From contig NZ_JACBZL010000001.1 of NCBI RefSeq assembly GCF_013408445.1, positions 496,001 through 560,000 on the forward strand: a stretch of 64,000 nt of DNA, given 5' to 3'. The translations under genes and the position numbers were made by a program. This stretch comes from Corynebacterium tuberculostearicum (GTDB taxonomy: Bacteria > Actinomycetota > Actinomycetes > Mycobacteriales > Mycobacteriaceae). The notes under the pieces were generated by a model. It searched no databases. It was not told where the DNA came from and saw nothing but the letters and a program-made list of their open reading frames with translations. Positions 15,390 through 23,722 of the stretch are shown piece by piece; the first letter of the stretch is position 1; each line of letters starts with the position of its first letter.

Positions 15390-15953
15390 GTGAGCATTAA
15401 CGAGGACTCCCAGTCCGAAACCACCTACGTACAGGAATCGCTTTTCGACGTCGGACCCGACGAAGAGGTGGGCTACCGCGTTCCCATCGCTTGCCAGGTA
15501 GCCGGCATCACCTACCGCCAGCTGGACTATTGGGCTCGCACCAACCTGGTCAACCCTTCCATCCGCACGGCGCGCGGCTCCGGCTCCCAGCGCCTGTACT
15601 CCTTCAAGGATGTGCTGGTACTCAAGATCGTGAAGCGCCTGCTGGATACTGGTATTTCCCTGCAGAATATCCGTTTGGCAGTTGAATCCCTGCGCGATCG
15701 TGGCGTAAATGACCTGGCAAAGCTGACCCTTGTCTCCGATGGCACCACCGTGTACGAGTGCCGTTCCAACGATGAGGTCATTGACTTGCTCGCTGGCGGC
15801 CAGGGCGTCTTTGGCATTGCGGTTCCGGGCATCTTGAAGGAGCTGTCCGGCACCATTTCTTCCTTCCCTTCGGAGCGCATCGATGACTTCGCCGAGGACA
15901 ACGTGGTCGGCCTCGACGAGTTGGCTGCTCGTCGCAAGCGCAAGAGCTCCTAA
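15390..15953 (+). CDS. MerR-family transcriptional regulator (Rv1828-like)
   Basis: 187 residues. GTG 15390 was chosen for GGAG 8-11 nt upstream. Residues about 28-100 are a MerR HTH: GYRVPIACQVAGITYRQLDYW, RTNLVNPSIRTARGSGSQRLY, SFKDVLVLKIVKRLLDTGIS. The C-terminal domain (about 105-187) lacks metal-binding cysteines and ends in a basic tail RRKRKSS, like Rv1828 and its corynebacterial orthologues. The target and ligand are unknown. It may autoregulate through the inverted repeat at 15268-15379. Confidence 0.88.
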   Translation: MSINEDSQSETTYVQESLFDVGPDEEVGYRVPIACQVAGITYRQLDYWARTNLVNPSIRTARGSGSQRLYSFKDVLVLKIVKRLLDTGISLQNIRLAVESLRDRGVNDLAKLTLVSDGTTVYECRSNDEVIDLLAGGQGVFGIAVPGILKELSGTISSFPSERIDDFAEDNVVGLDELAARRKRKSS

Positions 15954-15967
15954 GCTCGACCACATAG

Positions 15968-16012
15968 AATCCACCCTCCTTCCCAGCTCACGGGGAAGAA
16001 GGGTGGATTTTT
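15968..16012 (+). terminator. Strong intrinsic terminator
   Basis: Long stem aatccaccct-ccttccc / gggaagaagggtggatt followed by TTTTTGA; ends the MerR gene. Confidence 0.9.
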
Positions 16013-16189
16013 GATCTCTATCGTCTTGAGACAACAATGCAAGACAGTCCTTTTCCGCGCTGTGTGGCTCGCGGGATCGAGGTCGAGCTCTGCCTTAGAA
16101 CCCGTGCCGGCCTTGAGCTTAAATTGGGTGGAGTGCCCGTGGGTGGGCTGTGTATGAGAGCTCTAGTCTTTTTAAGGGCAAAAAATTAA
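16013..16189. other. Intergenic, no gene seen
   Basis: Between two terminators. No open frame with a credible start or recognisable protein, and no tRNA-like fold, is visible. Confidence 0.5.
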
Positions 16190-16217
16190 AGCACCGTACG
16201 AGACTTCGTACGGTGCT
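16190..16217 (-). terminator. Intrinsic terminator of the VWA-like gene
   Basis: Stem agcaccgtacg / cgtacggtgct with a 6-nt loop. On the minus strand it is followed by TTTAATTTTTT. Confidence 0.88.
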
Positions 16218-16236
16218 GGGAAAAATCGGTTCCTCG

Positions 16237-17082
16237 TTAAATGCCGACGGCCTTGTTGATTGCTCCCGAAAGCTGGGTCTCATCGGTGGAATCAACGGAA
16301 GTGAAGCTATCAGCCGCGGACTTCAGTGCGGCATCGACATTGCCTTCACCGACATGAACGACGCTGAGAGAAACGTCCTTGGAGGCGGCGTCGTCAAGAG
16401 CGGACGTGAATTGAGCATCATCCATGTCTTGCTCGGTGCCAGTAGTTACGACGAGCACGCGTGCCTTATCGCCGCTGCCTGCAGCTTGGTCGGCGGCATT
16501 GGCTACTGCCGCTACCACTGCGCTGCGCGTTTGCGGAACACCGCCAGTTCCAAAGCCACTGAGCGTGCCGGATACAGCGTTGCCATCGCCAAAGCCCAGG
16601 TTTTGTCGGAACCCAACCGTGGCGGTTTCAGAGATAGGAGAGGAGTAGTTCCACAAAGAAACTGCTCCGCCGTCAGCGGCTAGGTCAGAAGCAGTGGTGC
16701 CCAAGGCTTTGGATACAGGGCCGTACATCGGCGCCATGGCCGTAGAGGTATCCAAGAGCAGGAGCGTATTTGCCGCCATCGTCACATCGGGCTTGGGAGC
16801 TGCTGCGGAACTCGTCGCTGGAGCGGAGCTCTTCGAGGAAGAAGAGCTCGTGGGCGCATCGGACGTGGAAGCACTGGAAGCAGCTGCCGTGCTGGTTTCC
16901 GGTGCAGCCTCGGTGCTGGTTTCCACTGCGGCGGGTGCGGCGGAGTCTTCGCCGTCGTCGTTGCCCGCGCCGCGTAAAAGGAAGGTAACCAGGGCGATTA
17001 TGGCCAGCAGCGCGATAATAGCCACCGCAATAACCCATCCCGCTACTGCGAAGCTATTTTTCCCGTTTGAATGCCGTGCCAT
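16237..17082 (-). CDS. Membrane-anchored protein with VWA-like domain
   Basis: 281 residues from ATG 17082 (GGGAGG upstream). One N-terminal membrane helix (residues about 14-36, AVAGWVIAVAIIALLAIIAL), then a low-complexity Ser/Ala/Thr/Glu spacer (about 45-100), then a VWA-like Rossmann domain (about 103-281). The MIDAS-type strand reads LLLLDTSTAM (DxSxA rather than DxSxS) and the later strand VLVVTTGTEQD, so the metal site looks degenerate. Orientation predicts an extracytoplasmic domain tethered by a flexible linker, plausibly a cell-envelope binding protein. The partner is unknown. Confidence 0.75.
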   Translation of the reverse strand: MARHSNGKNSFAVAGWVIAVAIIALLAIIALVTFLLRGAGNDDGEDSAAPAAVETSTEAAPETSTAAASSASTSDAPTSSSSSKSSAPATSSAAAPKPDVTMAANTLLLLDTSTAMAPMYGPVSKALGTTASDLAADGGAVSLWNYSSPISETATVGFRQNLGFGDGNAVSGTLSGFGTGGVPQTRSAVVAAVANAADQAAGSGDKARVLVVTTGTEQDMDDAQFTSALDDAASKDVSLSVVHVGEGNVDAALKSAADSFTSVDSTDETQLSGAINKAVGI

Positions 17083-17122
17083 GTGGTGTTTTCCTCCCAA
17101 GCAAACTGCCGTTGTTAGTGGC

Positions 17123-17971
17123 TCATTCTAGCGGGGCAAGTGCCTGATCTATCACAGCGACAAGCCGTTCTCGCAGTGGTTCAGCTTTGTGCGCCAGCGT
17201 TCTTTGCCTCGAGACGTATTCGGCCTTGCCCTCAGGTGTTTCGATGGGCACGACGCCAAGTCCCCAATCACGGCAGTCATAAGGGGACGCCTCCATGTCA
17301 AGAATGCGCGCTTCAATCGCCAGATCCAGGCACTCAAGGAAAAGTTCGCCTGGAACCAGTGGTCCCAGCTTCCAGGCCCACTTATATAAATCCATTGTGA
17401 CGTGTACGCAGCCTGCCTGGTCATTGTCGGGCTGATCCTCACGATGCAGGACAGTGAGGTTAAGAGGGCGAGCGGGAGGAGTAAAGAACCGGAAGGCATC
17501 ATAATGAGAACACTTAATTGAGTGCTCATCGACAACCCGATTGGTCCCGTCCGCACCAAGCCGCAAGGGCAGCGAATGTCGCGGGGAATCCGTGTGGTAG
17601 ACCATTGCCCATTCATGCAGACCGAAGCAGTCAAAGTGGGCCGGATTGGTAGCGGAACGCCGAAGCAGATTAGAAATATACCGAACCGAGTCACCACGAC
17701 GCTCTAGAAAGCTGCCGATGTCGACGGTGATGCCGTCTGAGGTGGCGTGGTAATCCCGCCATTCAGCGTGCGGAGGAGTGCCCGTTAGCGCAGTTCCTAC
17801 ACCTGGGTGCCAGCGCTTTAGGTGAGAAGGGCGTACGGGGTAGTACTCAAAGAGAAAATCGAAAACAGGGTGGTAGCTGCCAGGATGTCGGAAGCGCTCC
17901 AAGCGGTCGGTGGCTTGCTTTTCGTGTTCATGCTGTTGAGCACTCCATTCCTCAGGGCTCAAGATACGCAT
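17123..17971 (-). CDS. Conserved actinobacterial protein (often labelled 3-methyladenine DNA glycosylase)
   Basis: 282 residues from ATG 17971. AAGGAGG starts 16 nt upstream and marks this start; the longer frame to 18169 overlaps the helicase. Notable segments: ILSPEEWSAQQHEHEKQA, RHPGSYHPVFDFLFEYYP, LKRWHPGVGTAL, CFGLHEWAMVYH, KCSHYDAFRFFT and HVTMDLYKWAWKL. Many conserved His/Asp/Trp residues suggest a metal or substrate pocket. The glycosylase name is inherited in databases and I see no HhH or AlkA/TagA motif, so the function should be treated as unknown. It lies 19 nt after the DEAD-box helicase and is probably cotranscribed. Confidence 0.7.
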   Translation of the reverse strand: MRILSPEEWSAQQHEHEKQATDRLERFRHPGSYHPVFDFLFEYYPVRPSHLKRWHPGVGTALTGTPPHAEWRDYHATSDGITVDIGSFLERRGDSVRYISNLLRRSATNPAHFDCFGLHEWAMVYHTDSPRHSLPLRLGADGTNRVVDEHSIKCSHYDAFRFFTPPARPLNLTVLHREDQPDNDQAGCVHVTMDLYKWAWKLGPLVPGELFLECLDLAIEARILDMEASPYDCRDWGLGVVPIETPEGKAEYVSRQRTLAHKAEPLRERLVAVIDQALAPLE

Positions 17972-17990
17972 GAGAGTTAACCTCCTTGAC

Positions 17991-19289
17991 TTAGCGGCGT
18001 CGGCGGCGGGCGACTTTGCCGCCTGAGCGACGGCGTTGGAAATTGGATTTCTTGACAGATTTCGCTGGTTTCTGGGGTACGGCCTGCCCGGGCGGGGGAA
18101 GGGCAGGGCCATTGGGCTTGCGAGCACCCGTAATCTCCTTAAGTACCGGCGCACCTGCAGGATTGTCACGGTGAGAAATATCGTGCTCCGTAGCTGTGAC
18201 CCCGGCTTTCTTAATTAGAGCGTCTACTTCTTTGCGTTGTTCATCCATGACCAAAGTGATCACGGTACCCGCAGCACCGCCGCGTGCCGTGCGGCCGGCG
18301 CGATGGAGATAGGCTTTGTGCTCCGCGGGCGGATCGACGTGAACAACGAGTGAAACGTCCGCAATATCGATGCCGCGGGCGGCAATATCGGTGGCGACCA
18401 AGACTGGGATGCTGCCATCGGCGAAGCCTTCGATTGCGCGGGTACGGGCGCCTTGGCCTTTATCGCCATGCAGCGGGTACGCGTTGATGCCAGCGCGCCG
18501 CAACTTCTTGACCTGCCTGTCCACGCCGTGCTTGGTGCGCATGAACATGATGGTTTTGCCTTGGCGGGCAGCGATGCGCAGCACCACCTCGTTGCGGGCG
18601 GGGCGATCACCAACGAAAAAGAGGTGATGGGACATGGAATCCACTGCAGCTTGCACCGGCGCAGTGGTGTGGACCACCGGTTCGTGGAGGAATTGCTCCA
18701 CCAGCTTGTTGACGTCGCCGTCAAGCGTCGCCGAAAACAGCAAGCGCTGGCCTTTAGCCGGAGTTAGGCGCAGCAGCTTGCGTACCTGGGGCAAAAAGCC
18801 CATATCGGCCATCTGGTCGGCTTCATCCAGTGCAGTAATCTGGACCGCATCCAAATGCAGCTTGCCCTGGTCAATTAGATCCTGGGCACGGCCAGGGGTA
18901 GCGACAAGTACATCAACGGGGCGGGCGAGGGAGCGGATATGGTGATTGATATTTACCCCGCCCACGACAGCGAGCACTCTTAAACCCAGCGTTGCCGCTG
19001 GTTCATCAAGGCGCAGGTGAATCTGAGTGGCCAACTCACGGGTCGGGGCGAGGATAAGCGCACGGGGATGAGCAGGCTTGGATGCACCTGTTCCGGCAAG
19101 GCGGGCAAGTATGGGCAAGCCAAAGGTATAGGTCTTGCCCGACCCGGTAGGGCCGCGGCCGAGTACGTCTTTGCCGGCGAGGGCGTCGGGAATCGCGGCT
19201 TTTTGAATAGGAAACGGGTCGGTAATGCCTTCGTTGTGCAGAACGTGCACCAAGCGCTGGGGAAGGCCGAGATCGGCAAAGGTAGTCAT
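17991..19289 (-). CDS. DEAD-box RNA helicase
   Basis: 432 residues. Motifs are in order: Q-motif FADLGLPQRL...PIQ, I GPTGSGKT (46-53), Ia APTRELA, Ib ATPGR, II DEAD (156-159), III SAT, IV IMFMRTKHG, V ATDIAARGID, VI HRAGRTARGG. The C-terminal tail is Pro/Lys/Arg-rich (RRRSGGKVARRRRR), suited to RNA binding. It resembles RhlE/CsdA-type helicases used in ribosome assembly and RNA decay. TAAGAT lies 9 nt before the ATG. A TCGAA-N8-TTCGA palindrome at 19316-19333 overlaps the promoter region. Confidence 0.92.
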   Translation of the reverse strand: MTTFADLGLPQRLVHVLHNEGITDPFPIQKAAIPDALAGKDVLGRGPTGSGKTYTFGLPILARLAGTGASKPAHPRALILAPTRELATQIHLRLDEPAATLGLRVLAVVGGVNINHHIRSLARPVDVLVATPGRAQDLIDQGKLHLDAVQITALDEADQMADMGFLPQVRKLLRLTPAKGQRLLFSATLDGDVNKLVEQFLHEPVVHTTAPVQAAVDSMSHHLFFVGDRPARNEVVLRIAARQGKTIMFMRTKHGVDRQVKKLRRAGINAYPLHGDKGQGARTRAIEGFADGSIPVLVATDIAARGIDIADVSLVVHVDPPAEHKAYLHRAGRTARGGAAGTVITLVMDEQRKEVDALIKKAGVTATEHDISHRDNPAGAPVLKEITGARKPNGPALPPPGQAVPQKPAKSVKKSNFQRRRSGGKVARRRRR

Positions 19290-19315
19290 CGTTTTCCCAT
19301 CTTATCGGCAGCGAG

Positions 19316-19333
19316 TCGAATCGCCGCATTCGA
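19316..19333. promoter_or_regulatory. TCGAA-N8-TTCGA palindrome (weak LexA-box candidate)
   Basis: The 5-bp arms and 8-bp spacing equal those of corynebacterial SOS boxes, but the inner bases (TCGCCGCA) do not match the consensus. It lies 27 bp upstream of the DEAD-box helicase start. Confidence 0.25.
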
Positions 19334-19360
19334 ATCAACACGCCTGTTAGAAAAGTGAAA

Positions 19361-19378
19361 GGGGCCCCGAAGGGCCCC
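19361..19378 (-). terminator. Terminator-like hairpin after gnd
   Basis: GGGGCCC-CGAA-GGGCCCC. On the minus strand it is followed by CTTTCACTTTT, consistent with gnd termination. Confidence 0.7.
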
Positions 19379-19396
19379 AATCAAGTCAATGCGAAC

Positions 19397-20848
19397 CTAG
19401 TCGGTCTGGGTCAGGCTGCGGTCACCGGACCACTCAATGTGGAAGGTACCTGGTTTGTCGGTGCGCTTGAAGGTGTGGGCGCCGAAGAAATCGCGCTGGC
19501 CCTGAATGAGAGCGGCCGGCAGGCGCTCGGCACGCAGGCTGTCGTAGTAGGAGAGGGATGACGCAAAGACCGGTGCCGGCAGTCCCAGCTGGGTAGCGGC
19601 GACGACCACGCGGCGCCAAGGGTCGATGAGGTCTTCCAGCTCGCCCTTGAAGTAGGGATCGAGGATGAGGGCGGGCAAGTCCGCATTATTGTCATAGGCT
19701 GCGCGGATGCGATCCAAGAACTTGGCGCGGATGATGCAGCCGCCGCGCCAGATGGTTGCTAGATCGCGCGGGTCAACGTCCCAACCGAATTCTTCGGACC
19801 CAGCCTTAATCTCGTCAAAGCCCTGGGAGTAGGCAATGAGCTTGGCAGCGTAGAGCGCGCGGCGCACATCCTCGATGAACTCCGCCTTGTCCACGTCCAG
19901 CTCCTTGATGGTGCCGGCTGGCAGCTGGCCTTCTTGGGCGGCAGCGCGCTGCGCGGTGGAGGAGGACAGCGCGCGGGCGAAGACGGATTCGGCAATACCA
20001 GTAATGGGAACGCCGAGTTCCAATCCATTGATGGCAGTCCAGCGGCCGGTGCCCTTCTGGCCGGCGGCGTCCACGATGATGTCGACCAGCGGGGCGCCAG
20101 TCTCCGGATCCTTTTGGGCCAGAACCTCGGCGGTGATTTCAATGAGGTAGGAATCAAGGTCGCCGGAGTTCCATTCGCGGAATACCTCTGCGATTTCGGC
20201 CGGTTCCATGCCCGCGCCATAGCGCAGCAGCTGATAAGCCTCGCCGATGACCTGCATATCGGCATACTCGATGCCATTGTGGACCATCTTGACAAAGTGG
20301 CCGGCGCCGTCTGGACCAATGTGGGTGACACACGGAGTGCCGTCCACGTTGGCGGCAATGGACTCAAGAATCGGGCCGAGGGTCTCCCACGATTCCTTGG
20401 GGCCGCCAGGCATGATGGCCGGACCGTTGAGCGCGCCCTCCTCGCCGCCGGAGATTCCGGCGCCGACGAAGTGCTTGCCGCGGGCGGCTACGTCCTTCTC
20501 GCGGCGAATGGTGTCAGTGAACAAAGCATTGCCGCCGTCGATGATGATATCGCCCTCATCCATGGCCTCGGCCAGCTGATCGATGACGGCATCGGTGGCC
20601 TTGCCAGCCTTGACCATGATGATTGCCTTGCGCGGGCGCTCCAAGGAAGCCACAAAGTCCTCGATGGTTTCCGAGGGCACGAAGTTGCCTTCCTCACCGT
20701 GGGCCTTAATGAGCGCATGAGTCTTTTCAGGGCTGCGGTTATACACCGCTACGGTATTGCCGTTGCGGGCAAAGTTACGGGCCAAATTAGAGCCCATGAC
20801 CGCCAATCCCACGACGCCAATCTGAGCAAGTTCATTCTTATCAGTCAT
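19397..20848 (-). CDS. gnd: 6-phosphogluconate dehydrogenase (decarboxylating)
   Basis: 483 residues, the full length of the dimeric enzyme. Rossmann start IGVVGLAVMGSNLARNFARNG binds NADP. Substrate/catalytic motifs are IIDGGNALFTDT, GAGISGGEEGALNGPAIMPGG (with SGG) and HFVKMVHNGIEYADMQ (catalytic Lys). The C-terminal domain has GQKGTGRWTAINGLELGVP. It converts 6-phosphogluconate to ribulose-5-phosphate, CO2 and NADPH in the oxidative pentose phosphate pathway. TAGTAT ends 7 nt before the ATG, predicting a leaderless transcript. It is divergent from the thioesterase gene. Confidence 0.97.
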   Translation of the reverse strand: MTDKNELAQIGVVGLAVMGSNLARNFARNGNTVAVYNRSPEKTHALIKAHGEEGNFVPSETIEDFVASLERPRKAIIMVKAGKATDAVIDQLAEAMDEGDIIIDGGNALFTDTIRREKDVAARGKHFVGAGISGGEEGALNGPAIMPGGPKESWETLGPILESIAANVDGTPCVTHIGPDGAGHFVKMVHNGIEYADMQVIGEAYQLLRYGAGMEPAEIAEVFREWNSGDLDSYLIEITAEVLAQKDPETGAPLVDIIVDAAGQKGTGRWTAINGLELGVPITGIAESVFARALSSSTAQRAAAQEGQLPAGTIKELDVDKAEFIEDVRRALYAAKLIAYSQGFDEIKAGSEEFGWDVDPRDLATIWRGGCIIRAKFLDRIRAAYDNNADLPALILDPYFKGELEDLIDPWRRVVVAATQLGLPAPVFASSLSYYDSLRAERLPAALIQGQRDFFGAHTFKRTDKPGTFHIEWSGDRSLTQTD

Positions 20849-20855
20849 GCTGCCT

Positions 20856-20861
20856 ATACTA
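20856..20861 (-). promoter_or_regulatory. -10 box of gnd, leaderless spacing
   Basis: TAGTAT followed by 7 nt and ATG 20848. Confidence 0.6.
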
Positions 20862-20893
20862 CGTCACTAGCGCGCAGCGCTGGCATCAACCGT

Positions 20894-20899
20894 TAGGCT
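20894..20899 (+). promoter_or_regulatory. -10 box of the thioesterase gene
   Basis: TAGGCT followed by 8 nt and ATG 20908; predicts a leaderless or nearly leaderless mRNA. Confidence 0.5.
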
Positions 20900-20907
20900 G
20901 GTGGACT

Positions 20908-21354
20908 ATGTCGGATACGCAAAAACTCAATGACTTGCTCCACGTCGCGCATACGCGGGTGCTCAACGCAGAAGAACTGGAGTCTCTCAATGCCTTAAAC
21001 GGCGGCCTTGCGGAATTGCTAGGACTGCAGTTCACCCACGTGGGCCCGCGCGAGGCCCGTGCGAAACTGCAGGTGCTGCCGGAGCATCACCAACCCTGGG
21101 GAGTAGCCAACGGCGGGTTGTATTGCTCAATCGCAGAAACCGTGGCCTCCATTGCCAGCGTTGCGGCTGCCGACGCCCCCGCAGTCGGCGTCAATAACTC
21201 CAGCGACTTCATTCGCTCCACAGGTGAGGGCGAGTTAGAAGCCGTGGCTACGCCCGTGCAGCTAGGCGGCCGCACCCATCTGTGGAGCGTCGAGATGCGG
21301 CAAGGCCGCGAGCTTATCGCCCGCACCACCTTGCGCACTATGATTCTGCGCTAG
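20908..21354 (+). CDS. PaaI-type hotdog-fold thioesterase
   Basis: 148 residues. The hotdog fold 4HBT motif is visible: HHQPWGVANGGLYCSIAETVAS (the NGG and the following Glu/catalytic helix), NNSSDFIRSTGEGELEAVAT, and TTLRTMILR at the end. The family hydrolyses acyl-CoA thioesters, including phenylacetyl-CoA and dihydroxynaphthoyl-CoA; the latter (MenI-like) role in menaquinone synthesis is possible but not shown by neighbours. Its stop overlaps that of the convergent reductase-like gene (CTAG). Confidence 0.85.
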   Translation: MSDTQKLNDLLHVAHTRVLNAEELESLNALNGGLAELLGLQFTHVGPREARAKLQVLPEHHQPWGVANGGLYCSIAETVASIASVAAADAPAVGVNNSSDFIRSTGEGELEAVATPVQLGGRTHLWSVEMRQGRELIARTTLRTMILR

Positions 21355-22517
21355 TTCATCCGAGCGGCGGTAAAAGACATGCCGTGGGCGGAAAGCCGCT
21401 GCAGATAGGGCTTTCCAAGTCCGGTGGCCGGGGTGAGTACGCCGCCTGCGTGGCTAGTACCGGAGCGCGAATCGAGCAAGCAGAGAGCAGCCTGGCTCAG
21501 CATCATTGCGGTGACTTCATAGCCTGGGTCGCCTTGTGCCGACACAGTTGCTCGCCAGCGTTGGCCATCTTCGGTAATGCCGTGGTGGCTGACCTGGAAA
21601 TGTGCACCGCTAGGTCCGGGGGTGGGCAGGACCTTTTCCACCAGTGGGCGCAGGCGCGACTGAGTGCCATCAAAAAGTAGCTTGGTGGCGAGCGCCAGCC
21701 CATAGGCGCGTGCGCGACCGGAAAGTCCGGTGCCAGCCCACCATGCTTCCTTGTAAAACAGGCGTGTGCCCCACGCGCGCCCTAGCAGAGCGTTAGAGCG
21801 GCGCACCACGCGGGTATTGAACATGGACATGAAAAAGGGGCCTACCCAGCCCACGCCGTCGACTTCTTTAATTTCGAAGTCTTTTTGGAGGCCGTCTAAG
21901 CGTGGCCCGGCCTTGGGATCCGGGTCCAGCGAGTAAGGATTGTGCAGGTTACGGGCTACCTCTTTGTCCGCGTGCGCGGCATGCGAGACCTGCAGGGAAG
22001 ACTCGATGGTGCCCGGTGAGATTCCCCCTTTGAGCTTGTCGACGACCATCTGCACCCGTGCAAACGGCTTTCCTGCCGCCTGATAGAGATTAAGCATGCC
22101 CATATCCGAGGGCACGGAATCAAAGCCGCAGGAGTGAACGATGCGCGCACCCGTGGATTGGGCAGTGGCGTGGTGGGAGTCGATGCTCCGGCGAATAAAG
22201 GGAACCTCACCGCAGAGGTCAACATAGTCCACACCATGGCGCGCGCAAGCGGCAACGACGTGGCCACCATACAGGCTGTAGGGGCCGACCACGGTGATTA
22301 GCACCTTGGTACCTTCCACCATGCGCTCCACAGCGGCGGCATCATCGGCGGCGGCGATGGCGATGTCCCAGTGCGGATTGAGTTCATCGCGCAGCGCGGC
22401 TAACACCGGTCGGTTCCGGCCGGCCAGAGTCACAGAGGGCGCGTTAATCGAGGCAAGGTAGCGCGCCACCAATTGGCCGACCAGCCCGGTAGCGCCGTAA
22501 ACAGTGATATCGCTCAT
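21351..22517 (-). CDS. Saccharopine dehydrogenase-like / trans-acting enoyl reductase family protein
   Basis: 388 residues from ATG 22517. Rossmann NAD(P) motif DITVYGATGLVGQLVARYLA at the N-terminus, then VTLAGRNRPVLAAL, VLITVVGPYSLYGGHVVAACA, YVDLCGEVPF and HSCGFDSVPSDMG, which together define the Rv2449c/Rv2953 family. In mycobacteria the Rv2953 member is an enoyl reductase acting in trans on polyketide synthase products. Here a role in lipid reduction is likely but the substrate is unknown. It starts 23 nt after corA, so it is probably cotranscribed. Confidence 0.85.
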   Translation of the reverse strand: MSDITVYGATGLVGQLVARYLASINAPSVTLAGRNRPVLAALRDELNPHWDIAIAAADDAAAVERMVEGTKVLITVVGPYSLYGGHVVAACARHGVDYVDLCGEVPFIRRSIDSHHATAQSTGARIVHSCGFDSVPSDMGMLNLYQAAGKPFARVQMVVDKLKGGISPGTIESSLQVSHAAHADKEVARNLHNPYSLDPDPKAGPRLDGLQKDFEIKEVDGVGWVGPFFMSMFNTRVVRRSNALLGRAWGTRLFYKEAWWAGTGLSGRARAYGLALATKLLFDGTQSRLRPLVEKVLPTPGPSGAHFQVSHHGITEDGQRWRATVSAQGDPGYEVTAMMLSQAALCLLDSRSGTSHAGGVLTPATGLGKPYLQRLSAHGMSFTAARMN

Positions 22518-22540
22518 AATGCACGAGCGTACCGGAGGGA

Positions 22541-23614
22541 TTAGAGCCAGTGGTTCTTTCGGAACCAAGCCCACAGGCCCACAACGACCAAGATCATAAT
22601 GATAATCGCCGTGGGGTATCCCAGCGCCCAGTGCAGCTCCGGCATAATGTCGAAGTTCATACCGTAGATACCCGCCACCAGGGTAGGCGCGGCCCACATA
22701 CCAACGACCGCGGAAATGGTGCGCATATCCGAGTTCTGTTGCATCGTTACCTTGGCCACGGAGGCGTCGATAAGCGAGGTAAGGCGCTCATCGAAGCTGG
22801 ATACTTGGTCCTTGACCACGAGCTCATGGTCGTTGACATCGCGCAGGTAGGAGCGCAATTGCTTGGAAATTAAATCCTTGTGGTCAGAGACCATGGATTT
22901 CAGTGCCACCGAAAGTGGGTCAATGGCATGCTTCATCTCCAGCACCTCACGCTTGAACATGTAGATGCGGTCTACATCAAATTTGAGGTTCGGGGTGAAG
23001 ATTTCTTCTTCCAGCTCATCGACCTCGATGCTGATAAGACGGGAAATCTCCGAGTAGCGGTCCACCATCATATCCAGGATCTTCCAGGCCATGGCCACCG
23101 GGCCAAGCTCTACCAAGTCCTGCTCATCTTCTACCGTATAAGCCAGGTTGGGCAGCTTTGCGCCGTGGCGGACGGTGATGATGAAGTTGGAGCCCATGAT
23201 CATCTGGATCTCGCCGGTGGAAATGATCTGGCGCTTATCCGTGACCTCATCATGATCGCGGTAGTTCACGGAACGCGCGACCACGAAGAGCTGATCATCG
23301 TAGCGCTCGAGCTTAGGGCGTTGATGGGCCATAACGGCGTCTTCCACGATAAGTTCGTGGATGCCAAACTGGGAGGCCACCTTAGTCATCTGGGATTCAT
23401 AGGGCTCATGCAGGCCCACCCAAATAAATCCGCGGCCGTACTCCTCAATGGCTTCCAGCGCGGAGCTGGTGGAATACTCTCCAGGAAGCGCCTCGCCATC
23501 CACAAAGACGCGGCAATGTTCAATGGCTCGCTCCGGTGGTACCGGCAGGGAAGTGGGCTTACTAGGAGGCTCGGGTTTCTTGCGGCCCCTAAAGGGTGAA
23601 GGTACGGATGGCAT
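22541..23614 (-). CDS. corA: CorA-family Mg2+/Co2+ transporter
   Basis: 357 residues from ATG 23614 (AAAGGAGG upstream). The large cytosolic alpha/beta domain (about 1-290) has FIWVGLHEPYESQM, IHELIVEDAVMAHQRPKLER and RYSEISRLISIEVDELEEEIF. Two C-terminal membrane helices flank the selectivity signature YGMNF (about 317-321). The last helix is followed by the basic end WFRKNHWL. The pentamer imports Mg2+ down its gradient. The gene is divergent from a methyltransferase, and no M-box riboswitch is visible upstream. Confidence 0.94.
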   Translation of the reverse strand: MPSVPSPFRGRKKPEPPSKPTSLPVPPERAIEHCRVFVDGEALPGEYSTSSALEAIEEYGRGFIWVGLHEPYESQMTKVASQFGIHELIVEDAVMAHQRPKLERYDDQLFVVARSVNYRDHDEVTDKRQIISTGEIQMIMGSNFIITVRHGAKLPNLAYTVEDEQDLVELGPVAMAWKILDMMVDRYSEISRLISIEVDELEEEIFTPNLKFDVDRIYMFKREVLEMKHAIDPLSVALKSMVSDHKDLISKQLRSYLRDVNDHELVVKDQVSSFDERLTSLIDASVAKVTMQQNSDMRTISAVVGMWAAPTLVAGIYGMNFDIMPELHWALGYPTAIIIMILVVVGLWAWFRKNHWL

Positions 23615-23709
23615 CTTTTCAGCCTCCTTTGCGCGGTAGTGCGGGTATTTTCCCAATGGGCAGGCGGCGATTTTACGCAGCGGGTAAATCTTACACCGAA
23701 GCCGGGTAA

Positions 23710-23715
23710 TATAAT
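23710..23715 (+). promoter_or_regulatory. -10 box of the methyltransferase gene, leaderless spacing
   Basis: Consensus TATAAT followed by 7 nt and ATG 23723; no ribosome binding site between them. Confidence 0.7.
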
Positions 23716-23722
23716 CGAATCT

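Noticed and set aside
19316..19333. Firm LexA (SOS) box call upstream of the DEAD-box helicase
   Set aside because: Only the outer TCGAA/TTCGA arms fit; the inner bases differ from the consensus, so it is listed only as a weak candidate.
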